A DNA stretch of 10,728 nucleotides from an uncultured Selenomonadaceae bacterium. GTDB lineage: Bacteria > Bacillota > Negativicutes > Selenomonadales > Selenomonadaceae. Location of the stretch: NCBI GenBank assembly GCA_905236255.1, contig CAJOPK010000087.1, positions 1 to 10,728 on the forward strand, written 5' to 3'. The translations under genes and the position numbers were made by a program. The notes beneath the pieces are model-generated. The model was not told the origin of the DNA. It saw only the letters and a program-made list of their open reading frames with translations, and ran no database searches. The number at the start of each line of letters is the position of its first letter. Within the stretch, counting starts at the first letter, position 1. This document shows, piece after piece, positions 6,051 to 10,728 of this stretch.

Positions 6051-7991
6051 ATGACATTAAACAGAAATTCCGTCGAACTTTTGGCACCTGCCGGAACTTG
6101 GGAAGCATTTATCGCGGCAATCGATTCCGGAGCCGATGCCGTCTATCTCGGCGGAAAACATTTCAATATGCGCGTTCATCGAAACGATTTCAATTTTGAC
6201 GACGAAACTTTGAAGAAAGTCGTCGAAACCGCTCACGGGCGCGGAGTAAAAATTTATGTGACTTTGAACAACCTGATAAGCCCGGAAGAAATTCCGCTTT
6301 TGGAAAAATATCTTCACACTCTTGGCGAAATTAAACCGGATGCAATTTTGGTGCAGGATTTTGCCGTCGTCAATCTTATCCGCAAAATGAACCTCGACAT
6401 TCCGATTCATGCGTCGGTTATGATGAACACGCATAATTTTGAGGCGGTCGAAGTTCTGAAAAAATTCGGCATTACCCGCGTCGTTGTCGGCAGGGAAATG
6501 AGTTTGAAAGAGGTGTCGCTTTTAAAAGAACGCACCGGGATTGAGATTGAATATTTTATGCACGGTGATATGTGCGTTGCGGAATCCGGTCAGTGTATTC
6601 ATTCCGGAGTTGTTTTCGGGCAGAGCGGAAATCGCGGACGTTGCCTTAAACCCTGCCGCTGGGCTTACAAATTGATTGACGAAAATACCGGCGAAATTTT
6701 GAACGACACTTCACATAAACTTGCCTTGAATGATATGTGTATGTACCGGAATATTCCCGATCTGATTCAAGCCGGCGTTTACTCTTTCAAAATTGAAGGA
6801 CGCATGCGCCCGCCGGAATTTATCCGTCGGATTGTTTCGACTTATCGCCGGGCGATTGATGCTTATATCGCCGACCCGACCGGATACGAAATTGACCGGG
6901 AAGATTGGAAAGATTTGTATGAAAACCGGGTTCGGGAATTTACGACGACTTTTGCTTTCAATCCTCCGACCGTCAAAGATTTCGGATTGACCGGAGAAAG
7001 AGAACCGCGCTTTTTCAGCAAGCCGGTTGCAGAGCCGGATTTTGACGATTCGACGGCAAAGGAAATTTTTGATTCGGAACGCGAAATTAAAAATTCCGGC
7101 AAAAAGCCCGGCTTGACCGTCAGAGTTTCAAGCGTCGAAAGTGCAAAAGCCGCCGTCAAAAACGGGGCGGATACGATCCGTATCGGCGGGGAAGTTTTCC
7201 GTCCGCTTAAATCTTGGAAGATCGACGATTTTAAAGCCGTCGAAAAATTTGCTCATGCCGCCGGCGTTAAAGTAATTTTGAACACGCCGCGCACGACTTC
7301 CGATAAAGATTTAAGCGAAATTTCGGAACTTGCCGGACGCTTGAAAGACGTTAAATTTGACGGAATTTCCGTCGGCAATATCGGCGCGCTCAATCTTGCA
7401 AAGAAAATTTTTGACCTGCCGATTTATGCGGATTTGTCGTTCAATCTTTTTAATGAAGTTGCGGCGGACTTTTTGAAAAGTTTGGGCGTTGTGAAAGGTG
7501 TCGCTTCGCAGGAATTGAGTTTTTCGCAACTTCGGACGCTTGTCGAAAATTCCGAAATGCCGATTGAAGTAATTGTTCACGGGTCGATTGAGTCGATGAT
7601 ATGCGATCATGACTTTGTGAAACTTTATGCGCCGGGATTCGATAAATTTGCAACGCCGGAATTTTATGATCGCCGGTACGCTTTGGAAGATACCGCCGGC
7701 GAAATTCATTCTTTGAGAATTGACAATTTCGGGCGGCAACACATTTATTTTGGAAAAGATTTGTGTTTGTTGCCTTACGTCGAAAAATTTTTCGGGGCGG
7801 ATTCTCTCCGGATTGAGGCTCAGGATTATTCGCCGGAAGTTGTCGGACTTGCGACAAAGATTTATAAATCGGCGATTGACGGAAAAGATTTTTCTTCGGA
7901 TTTTGAAGAACTCAAAAAAATTTCTCCCCGCAAATTCGGTTGCGGAGTTTACAGATTTCGTCAAAGTCGAAATTCCGCCGAAAATTTGTAA
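6051..7991 (+). CDS. U32 family Fe-S protein with a second U32-like half (RlhA/TrhP group)
   Basis: A 646-residue protein annotated in databases as a U32 'peptidase' or 'collagenase'. Characterised relatives are O2-independent hydroxylases of tRNA (TrhP, 5-hydroxyuridine at position 34), 23S rRNA (RlhA) or ubiquinone (UbiU/UbiV), using prephenate and a [4Fe-4S] cluster. The N-terminal domain begins ELLAPAGTWEAF (9-20), has GADAVYLGG (27-35) and the cluster cysteines Cys175, Cys182, Cys198 and Cys202 in the MHGDMCVAESGQC and GNRGRCLKPCRW segments, then FKIEGRMR (246-253). From about residue 352 a second barrel-like region repeats the theme (SVESAKAAVKNGADTIRIGG, then VIVHGSIESMICDHDF) without the cysteine set. 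AAGGAG at 6036-6041 sits 9 bases before the ATG. RNA modification is more likely than proteolysis; the exact substrate cannot be assigned. Confidence 0.85.
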   Translation: MTLNRNSVELLAPAGTWEAFIAAIDSGADAVYLGGKHFNMRVHRNDFNFDDETLKKVVETAHGRGVKIYVTLNNLISPEEIPLLEKYLHTLGEIKPDAILVQDFAVVNLIRKMNLDIPIHASVMMNTHNFEAVEVLKKFGITRVVVGREMSLKEVSLLKERTGIEIEYFMHGDMCVAESGQCIHSGVVFGQSGNRGRCLKPCRWAYKLIDENTGEILNDTSHKLALNDMCMYRNIPDLIQAGVYSFKIEGRMRPPEFIRRIVSTYRRAIDAYIADPTGYEIDREDWKDLYENRVREFTTTFAFNPPTVKDFGLTGEREPRFFSKPVAEPDFDDSTAKEIFDSEREIKNSGKKPGLTVRVSSVESAKAAVKNGADTIRIGGEVFRPLKSWKIDDFKAVEKFAHAAGVKVILNTPRTTSDKDLSEISELAGRLKDVKFDGISVGNIGALNLAKKIFDLPIYADLSFNLFNEVAADFLKSLGVVKGVASQELSFSQLRTLVENSEMPIEVIVHGSIESMICDHDFVKLYAPGFDKFATPEFYDRRYALEDTAGEIHSLRIDNFGRQHIYFGKDLCLLPYVEKFFGADSLRIEAQDYSPEVVGLATKIYKSAIDGKDFSSDFEELKKISPRKFGCGVYRFRQSRNSAENL

Positions 7992-8022
7992 TTGTTAAAC
8001 CTTTGAAGGTATTTTCATAAAG

Positions 8023-8053
8023 ATTGCCGAATAAGCACCGGCAATTTTTTTTT
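8023..8053 (+). terminator. Intrinsic terminator after the U32 gene, inside the ychF upstream region
   Basis: ATTGCCG (8023-8029) pairs with CGGCAAT (8039-8045) around a 9-base loop, followed directly by a run of nine T (8045-8053). It lies 31 bases after the U32 stop and only 18 bases before the ychF ATG, so it could also act as an attenuator of ychF. A weak TTGTTA (7992-7997) with CATAAA (8016-8021) is the only promoter-like pair seen upstream. Confidence 0.8.
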
Positions 8054-8071
8054 GAGAGGAAGTTATTTTTT

Positions 8072-9175
8072 ATGAGTAATCTCGAAGCAGGTATCGTCGG
8101 GTTGCCGAATGTCGGAAAATCCACGCTGTTTAACGCGATAACCAAAGCCGGAGCGGAAGCCGCAAATTATCCCTTTTGCACGATTGAGCCGAATGTGGGA
8201 ATAACACCGGTTCCCGATGCCCGTCTTGCCGTTTTGACGAAAATGTACAATTCAAAAAAGACCACGCCCGCCGATGTCCGTTTTGTCGATATTGCCGGAC
8301 TTGTAAAAGGCGCGTCGAAGGGTGAAGGACTCGGAAACAAATTTTTGGAGCATATTCGTCAGGTCGATGCAATTATTCATGTCGTCAGATGTTTTGAAGA
8401 TGAAAACATTACGCACGTTGCCGACACAATAGATCCGATTCGCGATATTGACACGATTCAAACGGAACTTTGTCTTGCCGACTTGGAAATTGTCGAAAAG
8501 CGGCTTGACAAACTTACGCGAATTTTGAAATCCGGAAACAAAGAAGCAAAAGCCGAAAATGAAGTTTTGCAAAAAATAAAATCCGTTCTCGATGAAGCAA
8601 AACCCGTCCGGAGTCTTGATTTGACGGAGGACGAACTTTCACTTGTTCGCGATGTGAACTTGTTGACGCTTAAACCGACTCTTTATGTGGCAAATGTTTC
8701 GGAAGATGAAGTCGCAAATTTTGACGGCAATCCTTACGTCAAAAAAGTCAAGGAACTTGCCGAAAAAGAAGGCTCGCGTGTTGTCGTAATTTGTGCAAAA
8801 GTTGAAAGTGAAATTGCCGAACTCGACGAAGACGAAGCAAAAGAATTTTTGGAGGATCTCGGGCTTGATTCTTCCGGACTTGACAGATTGATTAAAGCCG
8901 CCTTCGATTTGCTCGGATTGATGACCTTCCTGACTGCCGGTCCGGACGAATGCAGAGCTTGGACGATTGTAAAAGGTACTCCCGCAGTGAAGGCCGCCGG
9001 CAAAATTCACAGCGATATTGAACGCGGTTTTATTCGTGCGGAAATCGTAAATTACGACGACCTTGTGGAACTCGGCTCGATAAATGCCGCCCGCGAAAAG
9101 GGACTCGTCCGGCTTGAAGGAAAAGATTACATAATGCGTGACGGAGATGTTACTTATTTCAGATTTAACGTGTAA
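8072..9175 (+). CDS. ychF: Ribosome-binding ATPase YchF (OLA1 family)
   Basis: The 367-residue length is typical of the family. YchF is a P-loop protein of the TRAFAC/Obg group that prefers ATP over GTP, binds ribosomes and has been linked to translation and stress responses. The P-loop GLPNVGKST lies at 10-18 and the G3 motif DIAGL at 73-77. The usual NKxD is replaced by the family's NxxE, here NVSE (208-211), which explains the ATP preference. A helical coiled region spans about 120-195. The C-terminal TGS-type domain (about 282-367) holds GPDECRAWTI and GFIRAE. The frame is open upstream to 8024, but the ATG at 8072 is preceded by AGGAAG (8057-8062) with a 9-base spacer, and the upstream codons cover the terminator hairpin. 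Confidence 0.96.
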   Translation: MSNLEAGIVGLPNVGKSTLFNAITKAGAEAANYPFCTIEPNVGITPVPDARLAVLTKMYNSKKTTPADVRFVDIAGLVKGASKGEGLGNKFLEHIRQVDAIIHVVRCFEDENITHVADTIDPIRDIDTIQTELCLADLEIVEKRLDKLTRILKSGNKEAKAENEVLQKIKSVLDEAKPVRSLDLTEDELSLVRDVNLLTLKPTLYVANVSEDEVANFDGNPYVKKVKELAEKEGSRVVVICAKVESEIAELDEDEAKEFLEDLGLDSSGLDRLIKAAFDLLGLMTFLTAGPDECRAWTIVKGTPAVKAAGKIHSDIERGFIRAEIVNYDDLVELGSINAAREKGLVRLEGKDYIMRDGDVTYFRFNV

Positions 9176-9204
9176 AGCCGGATAGTTGACAATATTTTTA
9201 CCGT

Positions 9205-9228
9205 CTCCGAATTTTTCGGAGTTTTTTT
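9205..9228 (+). terminator. Intrinsic terminator of ychF
   Basis: CTCCGAA (9205-9211) pairs perfectly with TTCGGAG (9215-9221) around a TTT loop, followed by seven T (9222-9228). It lies 29 bases after the ychF stop codon. Confidence 0.92.
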
Positions 9229-9248
9229 GCCGACGCAAAATTTTCGGC

Positions 9249-9277
9249 TTGCCGGATTTGCCGGATTGAATTAAACT
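9249..9277 (+). promoter_or_regulatory. Candidate promoter of the metallophosphoesterase-ndk unit
   Basis: TTGCCG (9249-9254), a 17-base spacer and TAAACT (9272-9277), each four of six to the consensus. A second TTGCCG starts at 9258 because TTGCCGGAT is directly repeated; it could pair with GAAAAT at 9281-9286. A promoter is expected here because the terminator at 9205-9228 isolates the downstream genes, but which pair is used is uncertain. Confidence 0.4.
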
Positions 9278-9306
9278 GTAGAAAATTTTTTGTGAGGATT
9301 TTGAAA

Positions 9307-10488
9307 ATGTTTTGGATCGTTCTTACGGGTATACTCTCAATAGTTTTCGGCATCGGACTTTTTTGCGTTCGCTTTCTTGTTGCCGAACAAAATCGGGCAA
9401 AGTTTTACAAAATTGTCGCGCTTGTCGATTTTGGAATGATTGCGGCAATAATCGCAGGGTATATTTTGCGGCGGTTTATTCCGGCTCAAATAATCATGAT
9501 TTGCGGAAACATCTGCACGGTAATTTTGTCGGCACAGATAATTTGCGCGGCTCTTGTGATCGTTGCGTTGATTGTGAGCAAAATTTACGGGCATTTTCAA
9601 AAGCCGGTGATTTTCAGCCGCAGTCGCCGGGATATGATTTTGCGCAGTGCGATAATTTATCCGGCGATGGGCTTGGCGGCAAGCGTTTACGCCAATCAGT
9701 ACGAACGGGAAAATACGGTTGACAGATTTTTTGACATTCCTTCAAAAAACTTGTCGCCGGAATTGGACGGTCTGCGAATTGCACAGATCAGCGATATTCA
9801 TTTGGGCGCGTATTTTTCGCTTGAAAGACTTGAAAAACTTTTGAGCAGAATTGCCGAAACCAAGCCGGATATTTTGGCGATAACCGGAGATATTTTTGAC
9901 GATGAAGATATGAATCCGACGGCAATTCGCCTGGTCGATTCTTTCACCGACAAATTTAAGTACGGCATTTACTATTGTCACGGCAACCATGAGTATATCC
10001 GGGGTATTGCGGAAATCGAAAAGGCTTTGAAGGATACGAATATAAAAGTCCTGATAAATCGTTCCGAAAAAGTTGCCGGAAATTTGTATATGATCGGTGC
10101 GGATTGGATAAAAAAATCCCCGATAATGGAAAGCGATGAAAATTCGGAGGAAGGCAAACTTTTCAAAATCAAAAAGAGTGAGGCTTTGAATGAGGCGGTC
10201 GAAGGTATTCCGGAAAATTCGGTTTGCGTATTGCTTGCACATCACCCGGAATTTATTGATGACGGCGCGGAACGAAAATTTTTGCTGACTTTGACCGGTC
10301 ACACGCACGGAAGTCAGGTCGGAATTTTCGGATTGCCGCTTTTCCCGCTCTTCAAATATACTCGCGGCATGGTCGAAAATGATGAAAGTTTCGGCTATGT
10401 CCACAGCGGCAACGGCAGTTGGTTTCCGTTCAGGCTCGGCTGTCCGCCGGAGATTGCATATTTTACGTTGAAAAGAAAGGAAGATTAA
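9307..10488 (+). CDS. Membrane-anchored calcineurin-like metallophosphoesterase (YaeI/YkuE type)
   Basis: A 393-residue protein. Three or four hydrophobic segments (about 3-25, 36-54, 61-91 and possibly 111-128) precede a C-terminal metallophosphoesterase domain from about residue 155. The dinuclear-metal motifs are complete: DIH (Asp163, His165), GDIFD (194-198), GNHE (226-229), the AHH segment with His312 or His313, and GHTH (331-334). The last motif continues as GSQ rather than the usual GGQ. Relatives act on phosphoesters near the membrane, including lipid head groups such as UDP-diacylglucosamine for some members; the substrate here is unknown. The frame opens with a GTG at 9292, but TGAGG at 9293-9297 fits the ATG at 9307 better, with a 9-base spacer. 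The stop lies 3 bases before the ndk ATG, so the two are co-transcribed. Confidence 0.88.
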   Translation: MFWIVLTGILSIVFGIGLFCVRFLVAEQNRAKFYKIVALVDFGMIAAIIAGYILRRFIPAQIIMICGNICTVILSAQIICAALVIVALIVSKIYGHFQKPVIFSRSRRDMILRSAIIYPAMGLAASVYANQYERENTVDRFFDIPSKNLSPELDGLRIAQISDIHLGAYFSLERLEKLLSRIAETKPDILAITGDIFDDEDMNPTAIRLVDSFTDKFKYGIYYCHGNHEYIRGIAEIEKALKDTNIKVLINRSEKVAGNLYMIGADWIKKSPIMESDENSEEGKLFKIKKSEALNEAVEGIPENSVCVLLAHHPEFIDDGAERKFLLTLTGHTHGSQVGIFGLPLFPLFKYTRGMVENDESFGYVHSGNGSWFPFRLGCPPEIAYFTLKRKED

Positions 10489-10491
10489 ATT

Positions 10492-10728
10492 ATGAAAACA
10501 CTTGTACTTATTAAACCCGACGCATTTGCAAAAGGTCACACCGGAGATATTTTGAAACGCTACGAAGATGAAGGCTTTAAAATTGTTGCGGCAAAGGTTA
10601 TGCAGATGACCGAAAAAATTGCCGCGAAACATTATGAAGAGCATATCGGTCGCCCGTATTACCCGGAACTTGTCGAATTTATGACAAGCGCGCCGCTTAT
10701 GGCACTTGTGTTGAGCGGCGAAAATGTA
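10492..10728 (+). CDS. ndk: Nucleoside-diphosphate kinase, N-terminal part (runs off the window)
   Basis: The first 79 residues of Ndk, which transfers the gamma phosphate of ATP to nucleoside diphosphates through a phospho-histidine. TLVLIKPDAFAKG (3-15), ILKRYEDEGFKIV (20-32) and the LVEFMTSAP...LSGENV segment (58-79) are diagnostic. The active-site histidine lies beyond the window edge and cannot be checked; about half the usual length is seen. AAAGGAAG at 10476-10483, inside the last codons of the metallophosphoesterase gene, serves as ribosome binding site with an 8-base spacer, so translation is probably coupled to the upstream gene. Confidence 0.95.
   Translation, partial: MKTLVLIKPDAFAKGHTGDILKRYEDEGFKIVAAKVMQMTEKIAAKHYEEHIGRPYYPELVEFMTSAPLMALVLSGENV

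Noticed and set aside
8024..8071. 16-residue N-terminal extension of YchF
   Set aside because: The family begins at the MSNLEAGIVGLPNVGKST region, the ATG at 8072 has a good ribosome binding site, and the extension reads through a terminator hairpin.
9742..10644. 300-codon open frame antisense to the metallophosphoesterase and ndk
   Set aside because: It spans two well-identified genes and their boundary and shows no family features, so it is a shadow of the sense frames.

Overview
The window reads as ordinary chromosomal housekeeping DNA from a bacterium. It is moderately AT-rich, with strong Shine-Dalgarno sites, consensus-like sigma70 promoters, compact intergenic gaps and intrinsic terminators. 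The genes include a standalone FlhB C-terminal-like protein, a PreP-type M16C protease, a two-domain U32 protein and a CobD-like decarboxylase. Together with the AT-rich spacers this fits an anaerobic Firmicute, perhaps of the Negativicutes/selenomonad type. That placement is an inference from gene content and style; no rRNA or other lineage marker is present.

Layout from left to right. Positions 1-211 hold no gene but carry three imperfect palindromes of similar architecture; the third also serves as the likely terminator of the leftward gene that follows. Positions 212-3133 (minus strand) encode a 973-residue M16C presequence-protease-like metallopeptidase. A 221-base gap carries a near-consensus promoter for a small FlhB-C-terminal-domain-like protein (3355-3699, plus). 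This gene converges on ribD (minus, 3738-4823) across a shared bidirectional terminator. ribD and the rightward cobD-like gene (4947-5999) are divergent, and their predicted promoters overlap at the -35 elements. From there everything runs rightward: a U32-family protein (6051-7991), the ATPase ychF (8072-9175), a membrane-anchored metallophosphoesterase (9307-10488) and the start of ndk (10492 to the window end).

The genes do not form one pathway. Most appear to be single-gene units with their own promoter, terminator or both. Two link to cofactor synthesis (ribD for riboflavin, the cobD-like gene for the cobalamin aminopropanol arm), one to RNA hydroxylation or a related Fe-S-dependent modification (U32), one to ribosome-associated nucleotide hydrolysis (ychF), one to peptide turnover (M16C) and one to nucleotide pools (ndk). 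Only the metallophosphoesterase and ndk look co-transcribed and translationally coupled.

I found no CRISPR array, phage module, tRNA, rRNA or intact insertion sequence, and no convincing new multi-gene system. The items most worth a second look are the palindrome cluster at the left edge, the FlhB-like protein with a degenerate autocleavage motif behind a perfect tandem repeat, and the back-to-back ribD/cobD promoters, which also settle the ribD start.
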